A DNA stretch of 64,000 nucleotides from Nocardia sp. NBC_00565 (GTDB taxonomy: Bacteria > Actinomycetota > Actinomycetes > Mycobacteriales > Mycobacteriaceae): NCBI RefSeq assembly GCF_036345915.1, contig NZ_CP107785.1:3286001-3350000 (forward strand), in the 5' to 3' direction. The notes under the pieces are model-generated. The model ran no database searches and was not told the DNA's origin. It saw nothing but the letters and a program-made list of their open reading frames with translations. Position 1 is the first letter of the stretch. Each line of letters opens with the position of its first letter. Both the position numbers and the translations under genes were made by a program. Shown here piece after piece: positions 1 through 6,663 of this stretch.

Positions 1-469
1 CGCGCGCCGACCCCAGCGTGCCGTGTGCACTGCTCGGCCGGATCAGCAGCCGCCTCCCGACAAGGGCGGAGTCGGGGTGCTCGATGACGGTCGCGATCGC
101 GACCGGCCGGTGCTCGGCGATATCCACGGCGACCTCGCCAAGTTCCGGAAACGTCTCCCGCGAGATCGCCTCGACGAAGATGTCGATGATGCCGCCGCAG
201 GTGAGACCGACGGCGAATGCGTCGTCGTCGGAGAAGCCGTACCGCTGCAGCACCGGACGACCGGTCCGGACGACGTCGGTGGCGAGTTCGTAGACCGCGC
301 CCTCGACGCAGCCGCCGGAGACCGAACCGCCGACCGTTCCGTCCGGGGCGACGACCATGGCCGCACCAGGCGGTCGCGGCGATGAATGGAACGTCCGCAC
401 GACCGTTGCGACCCCAGCCGTGCCCCCGGCGTTCCAGGTTGTCATCAGATCCGTGAGCACATCCTGCAT
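1..469 (-). CDS. XdhC/CoxF family cofactor-insertion protein, 3' end cut by window
   Basis: Reading leftward from an ATG at 469 gives an open frame to the window edge, about 156 residues, so the C-terminus is missing. The N-terminus (MQDVLTDLMTTW), then AAMVVAPDGTVGGSVSGGC-VEGAVYE and a Cys-containing GLTCGG loop, are hallmarks of the XdhC_CoxI family, which sulfurates or inserts the molybdenum cofactor of xanthine and CO dehydrogenase-type enzymes. It diverges from a LysR gene 64 bp away. M. tuberculosis Rv0376c (XdhC-like) and Rv0377 (LysR) have the same arrangement next to a CO dehydrogenase-like cluster, so the enzyme subunits probably lie just left of the window; that is inference. Confidence 0.82.
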   Translation of the reverse strand, partial: MQDVLTDLMTTWNAGGTAGVATVVRTFHSSPRPPGAAMVVAPDGTVGGSVSGGCVEGAVYELATDVVRTGRPVLQRYGFSDDDAFAVGLTCGGIIDIFVEAISRETFPELGEVAVDIAEHRPVAIATVIEHPDSALVGRRLLIRPSSAHGTLGSAR

Positions 470-533
470 GATGTGTCCTCCAGGCACGATGCGACTGTCG
501 GCGCTACATCCACCTCCAAAGTAGACTCGAATT

Positions 534-1490
534 GTGACGCCCGCCCAGCTTCGGGCCTACTCGACCGTGGTGCGGCTCGGCTCCGTCCATGCGGCGGCCA
601 GAGAGCTGGGGATGTCCGACGCCGGTGTCTCGACGCACATCGCCCAGCTGCGTAAAGAGCTCGACGACCCGCTGTTCACCCGCACGGCGGCGGGTCTGGC
701 CTTCACGCCCGGTGGGCTGCGCCTGGCCAGCCGGGCGATCGAGATTCTCGGACTGCAGCGCCAGACCGCCATCGAGGTGAGCGAGGCGGCGCACGGCCGA
801 CGGCTGCTCCGCATCGCGGCATCGAGTGTGTTCGCCGAACATGCCGCGCCCGGCCTCATCGACCTGTTCGCGGCGCGGGCAAAGGATCTGTCGGTCGAGC
901 TGAGTGTGCATCCCACCAGCCAATTCCGCAGTCTGATCGAGACCCGCGCGGTGGACATCGCGCTGGGGCCCGGGCCGAATGGCACCGACACGACCATCAG
1001 CGCCCGGCCGTTCCTGAAGTATCAGGTCATTTCGGTCGCGCGCCCCGACAGCCCGCTGGCGGATGTCGCACCGCATCCGGCGCTGCTGCGGGAGCAGCAG
1101 TGGATGTTGGGCCCCAGCGCCGGCAGTGTCGACGGGCACATCGCGACGATACTGCGCGAGTTGGCCATTCCCGAATCACATCAGCGGATCTTCCAGAGCG
1201 ACGCCGCCGCCCTCGAAGAGGTCCGCCGGGTCGGGGGCATCACCCTGACGATCGGCTTCGCCGTCTCCGCCGACCTCGCGACCGGTCGGTTGAGCCACAT
1301 CAAGGGACCCGGCCTTCAGGCATCCGATGAGTGGTGCGCGACCACCCTGCCACCCGACACCCGCCAGCCCGCGGTGTCGGAACTGCTGCGGTTCATCACG
1401 ACCCCGCGATGCATCCAGGCGATGATCCGCGGGTCCGGCGTCGGCGTCACTCGGTTCCGCCCGAAAGTGCATGTGACGTTGTGGAGTTGA
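534..1490 (+). CDS. LysR family transcriptional regulator
   Basis: 318 residues from a GTG start, the usual LysR length. Residues 1-60 form the winged helix-turn-helix (LRAYSTVVRLGSVHAAARELG, then SDAGVSTHIAQLRKELDDPLF), followed by a periplasmic-binding-like effector domain from about residue 88. It diverges from the XdhC-type gene, the normal position for a LysR regulator of its neighbour. The pair matches Rv0377/Rv0376c in M. tuberculosis, and CutR of mycobacterial CO dehydrogenase operons is also a LysR protein. Control of a molybdenum hydroxylase cluster is therefore likely but not shown by this sequence. No clear T-N11-A box was identified in the short 64-bp gap. Confidence 0.88.
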   Translation: MTPAQLRAYSTVVRLGSVHAAARELGMSDAGVSTHIAQLRKELDDPLFTRTAAGLAFTPGGLRLASRAIEILGLQRQTAIEVSEAAHGRRLLRIAASSVFAEHAAPGLIDLFAARAKDLSVELSVHPTSQFRSLIETRAVDIALGPGPNGTDTTISARPFLKYQVISVARPDSPLADVAPHPALLREQQWMLGPSAGSVDGHIATILRELAIPESHQRIFQSDAAALEEVRRVGGITLTIGFAVSADLATGRLSHIKGPGLQASDEWCATTLPPDTRQPAVSELLRFITTPRCIQAMIRGSGVGVTRFRPKVHVTLWS

Positions 1491-1627
1491 ACGCGGGCAC
1501 TGCGCGGAGCAGCTACGCGCCCCGGGTCGCACCTGCCTCGGCAACGCGCGCGCCGCCGCCCGTCCACAATCTCGAGTACCTCCTGGCCACCGCAGCGCGC
1601 GAACCGGACGACGGAATCCGCAAAGGC
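1491..1627. other. Convergent intergenic gap
   Basis: 137 bp between the stop of the LysR gene and the stop of the Cache-domain gene, which converge here. No coding frame or strong hairpin was recognised. Confidence 0.6.
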
Positions 1628-2359
1628 TCAGTGGGATGTCGTGGGTCCCAGCGGTTGCAACGACCAAGGCATTGCCTCGACCGGGACTGCCGCGGCAGAT
1701 CTGTCCATTCGGCTCGTCTTGGATCCGGTCGTGAATTCGGGATCGGTCCCCATAATGACGCGGCCTTCGCTATTGACCAGCACTACCCGCTGACCGAATG
1801 CCTGGAATCGCGGAAGCAAGATCTCCTCGATCGCGGCAACCGGCACATCGGCACCGGCGATTCCGAGAAATGTTCCCGATGTGGCCGTGACCGGTATCGA
1901 GAATGTGCAAACGTACTCATCGGTGCACGCGTAATCGAGGTGCGGCCCCTGTACCCATCGCCGACCCTGCTCGCGCGGAACCGTGAACCAGTCCATTTTG
2001 GTGTAGTCGTAGAAGTACTCACTATCGGGATTCAATTCCAGCACCAGGCGTTGCGCGTCCGGAAGCCACCATTCCAAGTGTCGGGGGCGATCGGTGAGAA
2101 CGCCGTCGGCCATCACTACGCCTGCTCCGGTGAACAGCTTTCCGCGCCGCTCGAGCTCGCCGATAGTGGTCTCGCGCAGCGGTGCCAGATCAGTCGACTG
2201 GGGAGCGGACCGCGGCTTCTCGGTGAGACCATCCCAGAGGGTTGTCAGCGCGGTCCCGATGGTTGTCAGCGACAGGTAGACCTCGTCGGCCAGTTTCGCG
2301 ACGGAATCAGCGAGCGACTCGATGGTCGCCGGGACCGGAAAGTTATCGGTATTCCTCAT
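1628..2359 (-). CDS. Soluble Cache (PDC-like) sensor domain protein
   Basis: 243 residues. The central part (about 75-215), with DYTKMDWFTVPRE, WVQGPHLDY, CTFSIPVTA and FLGIAGADVPVAAIEEIL, resembles the ligand-binding core of Cache/PDC sensor domains; the last motif is typical of their C-terminal strand-helix. Unlike classical Cache receptors it has no signal peptide, membrane helix or attached output domain, so it should be cytoplasmic. Its ATG overlaps the TGA of the upstream FadR-type regulator in an ATGA arrangement, indicating translational coupling. I infer that it senses a small molecule and works with that regulator; the ligand is unknown. Confidence 0.72.
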   Translation of the reverse strand: MRNTDNFPVPATIESLADSVAKLADEVYLSLTTIGTALTTLWDGLTEKPRSAPQSTDLAPLRETTIGELERRGKLFTGAGVVMADGVLTDRPRHLEWWLPDAQRLVLELNPDSEYFYDYTKMDWFTVPREQGRRWVQGPHLDYACTDEYVCTFSIPVTATSGTFLGIAGADVPVAAIEEILLPRFQAFGQRVVLVNSEGRVIMGTDPEFTTGSKTSRMDRSAAAVPVEAMPWSLQPLGPTTSH

Positions 2360-3111
2360 CGATCACTGAGCTCCAAGCGTAAGGCGACGAGGCGGCGGAT
2401 GCGTGATTCGGTATGCGATTCTGCCAGTTCTCTCGCCCGGGCATCGTCTTCTCGTTCGATCGCGTCCACCAGATCACGATGGACAGTCCCCTCAGCCGCC
2501 GGGTCCAGTTTCAGCCTCGGCAGCCAGAGCAGGGCGGATAGCTCGGCCTGCAGTCCGACCTCGGCGCGGGTCAGCCGGGTGGACTGCGCGCACACCGCCA
2601 TCTCGATATGAAAGCGGCTGTCGGCCCGGCGCGCCAAGACGAGGTCGGTGCTGTCCTTCAGCCGGTCGGCCAGGGCTCGGAGCCGGACTATGTCGGCCTG
2701 CAACCCGCGGCGCGCGGCAAACACAGCAACCGCTCCGGTGACGGCGAAGTGCTCGTCCCCCAGATCGCGCAGTTCCTGGATGCTCATCTGTTGCAACCGT
2801 GCCAGCGAGGTGTTCTCGAAGACCTCCGCCGAAGCGCTGATGAAGCTGCCGCCCCCGCGCCCGCGCTTGGTGTGGACGATGCCCTGCTGCCGAAGTACGA
2901 CCAGCGCCTCCCGCAGAGTCATCGTCGATACACCCAGCTGGTTGGCGAGATCGGTCTCACTCGGCAACTGCTGGCCGTCGACCATCACACCGAGGCTGAT
3001 CGCTGCGGACAGCCGCTGCACCACGGCATCGGTTTTCGGACCGCCGCCCTCGAGCGGTGACAGCACGGCGCCGAGCGCGGTCAATCCGATCCTCTTCTGC
3101 TGGGGCAACAC
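2356..3111 (-). CDS. GntR/FadR family transcriptional regulator (FCD domain)
   Basis: 251 residues from a GTG start. A winged helix-turn-helix occupies about residues 28-95 (LPSETDLANQLGVSTMTLREAL, shown here in two parts by its ends, and VHTKRGRGGGSFI), followed by an all-helical FCD-type effector domain with the usual D/H metal-site residues (FHIEMAVCAQ, HRDLVDAIERED, ESHTESRIRRL). It is the first gene of a two-gene operon with the Cache protein. The upstream region has three copies of AACTATGAA, which may be its own operator. The SD-like GAGGAG sits very close to the GTG, so a start one codon further in (TTG) is possible. Confidence 0.87.
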   Translation of the reverse strand: MLPQQKRIGLTALGAVLSPLEGGGPKTDAVVQRLSAAISLGVMVDGQQLPSETDLANQLGVSTMTLREALVVLRQQGIVHTKRGRGGGSFISASAEVFENTSLARLQQMSIQELRDLGDEHFAVTGAVAVFAARRGLQADIVRLRALADRLKDSTDLVLARRADSRFHIEMAVCAQSTRLTRAEVGLQAELSALLWLPRLKLDPAAEGTVHRDLVDAIEREDDARARELAESHTESRIRRLVALRLELSDR

Positions 3112-3151
3112 GACTCCTCGGGTGGCGGGGACGTAGCACGATTCTAGCCAA

Positions 3152-3282
3152 CTAACACTTGAACTATGAACTATGAAGTTAGATGTACACCGGTTCTATT
3201 CCGCACTCGGGGCTTAACGCGATCTTTACCGACGGACGTCTTGAACTATGAAATCTAATGTCTTATGTTCAGAACTATGTGA
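3152..3282. promoter_or_regulatory. Putative operator/promoter region with repeated AACTATGAA
   Basis: AACTATGAA occurs perfectly at 3162-3170, 3169-3177 (sharing AA with the first) and 3244-3252; a degenerate fourth (AACTATGTG) is at 3273-3281. The 12-mer TTGAACTATGAA is repeated at 3159-3170 and 3241-3252, 82 bp apart. CTAAC (3152-3156) and GTTAG (3178-3182) flank the first pair as an inverted repeat. The stretch is much more AT-rich than its surroundings and lies just upstream of the FadR-Cache operon, so autoregulation through these sites is the simplest reading. Confidence 0.5.
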
Positions 3283-3333
3283 ATACCCCGACACCTTGAC
3301 GCGCCGGCGTCACGATCGAAGCAGGAATTTCCC

Positions 3334-3499
3334 CATGTCCGAGAATCCGACCTGGCCCAGGAAGCACCTCCGGTGGTGCACCGGTGGCCGTGCTGAGTTG
3401 CTAGCCGAGATGGCGGCGCATAGCCGACTGCGGCCGGTTGACAGTGGTCGCCAAATGCACGAGGTAAGCGTGCGGCGACGGGGGGTCGAAGATGGATGA
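3334..3499 (+). CDS. Doubtful small ORF, 54 aa
   Basis: Starts at an ATG reading MSENPTWPRKHLRWC and ends overlapping the ATG of the next small ORF. It resembles no family I recognise, and codon use does not argue strongly for coding. It is kept only because start and stop are arranged like a coupled pair. It could equally be non-coding. Confidence 0.2.
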
Positions 3500-3761
3500 G
3501 GATCTTCGCCGAACGGAAGTCGACGGCTTCTGTGTGACGTGGCGCTTCGTTCAGCATCATCTGATCGCAATTGTCGCCGTAGACAACGCATCCGACGCTT
3601 CGCAGGTAGCTTCCTTCTGCCCGAGCAACTACCCGGATCTCGCGCGGGCGCGAGAGCTCTTTCCGGAACTGGCGAGGCTGTGGGATGCGGTCCGCCACGA
3701 ATTCTGGACGAAACTCATTCCGCCGCTGCCCCTGGCGGCCAGACGGCGAGTATTGGCATAA
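3492..3761 (+). CDS. Hypothetical small protein, 89 aa
   Basis: A frame from ATG to TAA, with hydrophobic and helical stretches (HHLIAIVAVDNASDASQ; ARARELFPELARLWDAVRHEF). I do not recognise a family. It overlaps the preceding 54-aa frame by 8 nt. It may be a genuine small gene or a remnant; the antisense strand also has open frames here, so confidence is low. Confidence 0.28.
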   Translation: MDEDLRRTEVDGFCVTWRFVQHHLIAIVAVDNASDASQVASFCPSNYPDLARARELFPELARLWDAVRHEFWTKLIPPLPLAARRRVLA

Positions 3762-4138
3762 CGTCGCCGAGGGCCGACCGTTCCGAAGCTGTATGCGGCG
3801 TTGTAGGGCCGGATACAGATCTGGCTTGTCGGATCATGCACCTGCGGCGAGGACGGCTGTGATGGCGCGACTGAGTCGATGAGCTTGCCGATCTCTGTGT
3901 CGGTCAACTAAGGCGTTCTCCGCTAGGCGGGAGAGCAGAGTCTCCACCGGATCCGGGACGGCTCACCCTCCCCATCACGTCGCAGCAATTCCGGGCTTGC
4001 CGATACGACCGACAAGGTGGTGGGCTATTTGGAAACGCCATAACACTCACGTCCCCGATCCCGCTCGCAGTTCGGTCGAGAAGAAAGGCGGTACACCAGG
4101 CAATCGCGTGGAGTAGCCGGCCAGATTTCAGCGCCGAG
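3762..4138. other. Intergenic region without a recognised gene
   Basis: About 375 bp between the doubtful small ORF and the GH15 gene. Frames are short and none resembles a protein I know. It presumably contains the GH15 promoter; no clear promoter hexamers or hairpins stood out. Confidence 0.5.
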
Positions 4139-4153
4139 ATGATGGAGCAACAC

Positions 4154-6100
4154 ATGGACGACGACATCGAACGCACGCCGCGGCCCACGGCGTTCCCGCG
4201 CATCGACGACTACGGTTTCATCTCCGACTGCGAGGTCACTGCGCTTATCGCCCCCAGCGGAGCCATCGAGTGGATGTGTCTACCTCGTATGGACTCCCCC
4301 AGTATCTTCGCAGCCATACTCGATCGTTCCGCAGGTTCGTTTCGGTTCGCCCCCGCCGACTTCATGGTGCCCACCGATCGCCGCTACGTCCCTGGCACGA
4401 TGGTCATGGAGACGAGTTGGCGCAGCGGCGACGGGTGGGCAACGGTTCGCGATGTGCTGCTGGTCGGGCCCTGGCGGCACCAGACACCCGGCCGCAGCGC
4501 CCACCGTCGAACCCCCACCGACTACGACGCCGAGCACATTCTGCTGCGGACGGTGCACTGTGAGACCGGGCAAATGCAGTTCGGGCTCGACTGCCAGCCG
4601 TCCTTCGGCTACGGCAGGCATCGCGCTCGTTGGGAGTACCTCGACAGTTACCACCTCGCGCAGGCCAGCGCTGACGGGATCGATCTGCAGCTGACGCTGA
4701 GCACCGACTTGCGCTTGGGGCTGGAAGGTACGCACGCGCTTGCTCGCACCCTACTGAAGGCGGGCGACACACGCTTTTGCGCGCTCTCCTGGGGTAGTCG
4801 CGACGCGCCCCGCGCCGTTGACGAGGCCGATGAACGGCTGCTGCGGACAATCCACCATTGGCGGCACTGGTTGGCCGGCGGGCGGTTCCCGGACCATCCG
4901 TGGGCTGCCCAGCTCACCCGCAGCGCACTGACCCTCAAGGGCCTGACCTTCGCACCCACCGGCGCCATCAGCGCCGCCGCCACCACGTCATTACCCGAAA
5001 CCCCAGGTGGACAACGCAATTGGGACTATCGCTACTCGTGGATACGCGATTCCGCCTTCGCTCTGTGGGGCCTGTACACACTGGGTTTCAGCTGGGAGGC
5101 GAATGACTTCTTCTCCTACATCATCAACTTGACCGAAAACGTCCGGGACATGCAGATCGTCTACGGGATCGGCGGCGAGAGCGACCTCACCGAGCAGACC
5201 CTCACCCACCTGCGCGGCTACGAAAATGCCGGCCCCGTGCGCATCGGCAACGACGCGTACCGGCAACGCCAGCACGATGTGTGGGGCGCTGCGCTGGACG
5301 CGGTCTATCTCTACGCGCGCAACCAAGACCAAATCGACGCACGAGCCTGGCTGGTGCTGAGCCGGGCGGTCAAAAGCGCCCTCACCTACTGGCGCCAGCC
5401 CGACCATGGCATTTGGGAAGTACGCGGGGAGCCGCAACACTTCACCTCCAGCAAGGTGATGTGTTGGGTTGCCGCCGATCGCGGCGCCCGGCTTGCCCGC
5501 ATCCACCAGGACGTCGAACGCGCGGATCGCTGGCAACAGGCCGCAGACGAAATCCACGCCGACATATGCGCTCATGGGGTCGACTCCCGGCAGGTGTTCA
5601 CCCAGTACTACGGCAGCACGGCGCTGGATGCTTCGAACCTGCTCATCCCGCTGGTTCGTTTCCTGCCCCCCGACGACGACCGAGTACGCAACACGGTGTT
5701 GGCCATCGCCGACGAACTGACCGAGGACGGCCTCGTATTGCGGTACCACGTCACGGAAACCGACGATGGATGCGCAGGGGAAGAAGGTGCGTTCACGATC
5801 TGCTCGTTCTGGCTGGTCTCGGCGCTGTCGGAGATCGGCGAAAAGAAACGAGCCAAGCAGCTGTGCGAGAAACTGCTTGCCTACGCCAGCCCCCTCGGCC
5901 TCTACGCCGAGGAGATCGACCCCCGAACCGGCCGGCACTGGGGCAACTACCCCCAGGCGTTCACCCACCTCGCCCTGATCAACGCCGTAATGCACGTCAT
6001 CCAGGACGAACAAGCCATACTGCGGCAGGCACTCGGCGGGGAATCGATCGCCCCGCGACTGGACGATGCATCATTCACACTGGGATACATGCACCGCTGA
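4154..6100 (+). CDS. Glycoside hydrolase family 15 protein (trehalase/glucoamylase-like)
   Basis: About 648 residues. The N-terminal supersandwich domain starts with FPRIDDYGFISDCEVTALI and GAIEWMCLPRMDSPS, typical of the bacterial GH15 group that includes mycobacterial trehalase. The (alpha/alpha)6 catalytic domain has NWDYRYSWIRDSAFAL near residue 289 and the late acidic segment YAEEIDPRTGRHWGNYPQ near 585, where the catalytic base Glu is expected. Cytoplasmic: no signal peptide. Likely trehalose hydrolysis, although dextran- or glucan-active relatives exist. I chose the ATG at 4154 because GGAG lies six bases upstream; an in-frame ATG at 4139 would add five residues. Confidence 0.88.
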   Translation: MDDDIERTPRPTAFPRIDDYGFISDCEVTALIAPSGAIEWMCLPRMDSPSIFAAILDRSAGSFRFAPADFMVPTDRRYVPGTMVMETSWRSGDGWATVRDVLLVGPWRHQTPGRSAHRRTPTDYDAEHILLRTVHCETGQMQFGLDCQPSFGYGRHRARWEYLDSYHLAQASADGIDLQLTLSTDLRLGLEGTHALARTLLKAGDTRFCALSWGSRDAPRAVDEADERLLRTIHHWRHWLAGGRFPDHPWAAQLTRSALTLKGLTFAPTGAISAAATTSLPETPGGQRNWDYRYSWIRDSAFALWGLYTLGFSWEANDFFSYIINLTENVRDMQIVYGIGGESDLTEQTLTHLRGYENAGPVRIGNDAYRQRQHDVWGAALDAVYLYARNQDQIDARAWLVLSRAVKSALTYWRQPDHGIWEVRGEPQHFTSSKVMCWVAADRGARLARIHQDVERADRWQQAADEIHADICAHGVDSRQVFTQYYGSTALDASNLLIPLVRFLPPDDDRVRNTVLAIADELTEDGLVLRYHVTETDDGCAGEEGAFTICSFWLVSALSEIGEKKRAKQLCEKLLAYASPLGLYAEEIDPRTGRHWGNYPQAFTHLALINAVMHVIQDEQAILRQALGGESIAPRLDDASFTLGYMHR

Positions 6101-6158
6101 CCCTGACGCTGGGGACTACAACAACTCGACGATCCGTTCGGTGGTCGCTACGCGGTGG

Positions 6159-6173
6159 CACGGTGTGACCGTG
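6159..6173. terminator. Short hairpin between convergent genes
   Basis: CACGGT and ACCGTG form a perfect 6-bp stem with a 3-nt loop, between the ends of the convergent GH15 and ABM genes. There is no T-run, so termination is only a possibility. Confidence 0.3.
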
Positions 6174-6204
6174 TGGCGGTCGCCGACGTGTTTCGCAGAA
6201 GCGG

Positions 6205-6528
6205 CTATTCGACGGTCATCTCCCCCATTTCGGACCAGTCGGTGGCGTCGATGGTCTGGCTGATGATGCGCGGGGTCTGGGCGAGGGCTGCGGGAAGTTC
6301 GGTCATCGCGGACTTGAAGTGGGAGCTGCCGACATGGGCGGCGCCGGCGGCCTGGTCTCGGAATGCCTCCACGAGGACGAATTCGGACGGGTCGTCGACG
6401 CTGCGAGACCAGTCGAACCAGAGGTTGCCCTCCTCGGCTCGGGTGGCCGCGGTGAATGGGCCGACGAGGTCGAGCCATTCGTCCGCCTTTTCGGGCTTGG
6501 TCTTGAATTTGACGACGATGAAGATCAT
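6205..6528 (-). CDS. Antibiotic biosynthesis monooxygenase (ABM) domain protein
   Basis: 107 residues, a single ABM/YgiN-type ferredoxin-like domain: IFIVVKFKTKPEKADEWL at the start, then NLWFDWSRSVDDPSEFVLVE and a central HVGSSHFKS. Such small dimeric proteins oxidise quinol-like or aromatic compounds without cofactors, or degrade haem; no haem-specific signature is evident, so substrate is unknown. The start at 6528 is set by AGGAGG seven bases upstream. Convergent with the GH15 gene and monocistronic as far as can be seen. Confidence 0.85.
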   Translation of the reverse strand: MIFIVVKFKTKPEKADEWLDLVGPFTAATRAEEGNLWFDWSRSVDDPSEFVLVEAFRDQAAGAAHVGSSHFKSAMTELPAALAQTPRIISQTIDATDWSEMGEMTVE

Positions 6529-6663
6529 TGCGCGCCTCCTACGGTGGGTCGGGCTGCCACGACACAGCCCGACTCCCGCTGGTGTCGGGCGGTGATCGTT
6601 GCGAACATCCCATTGTCGGACGGTCAGCAAATGTTGGAGGGCCGAACGAGGCCCTCGGCCAGA

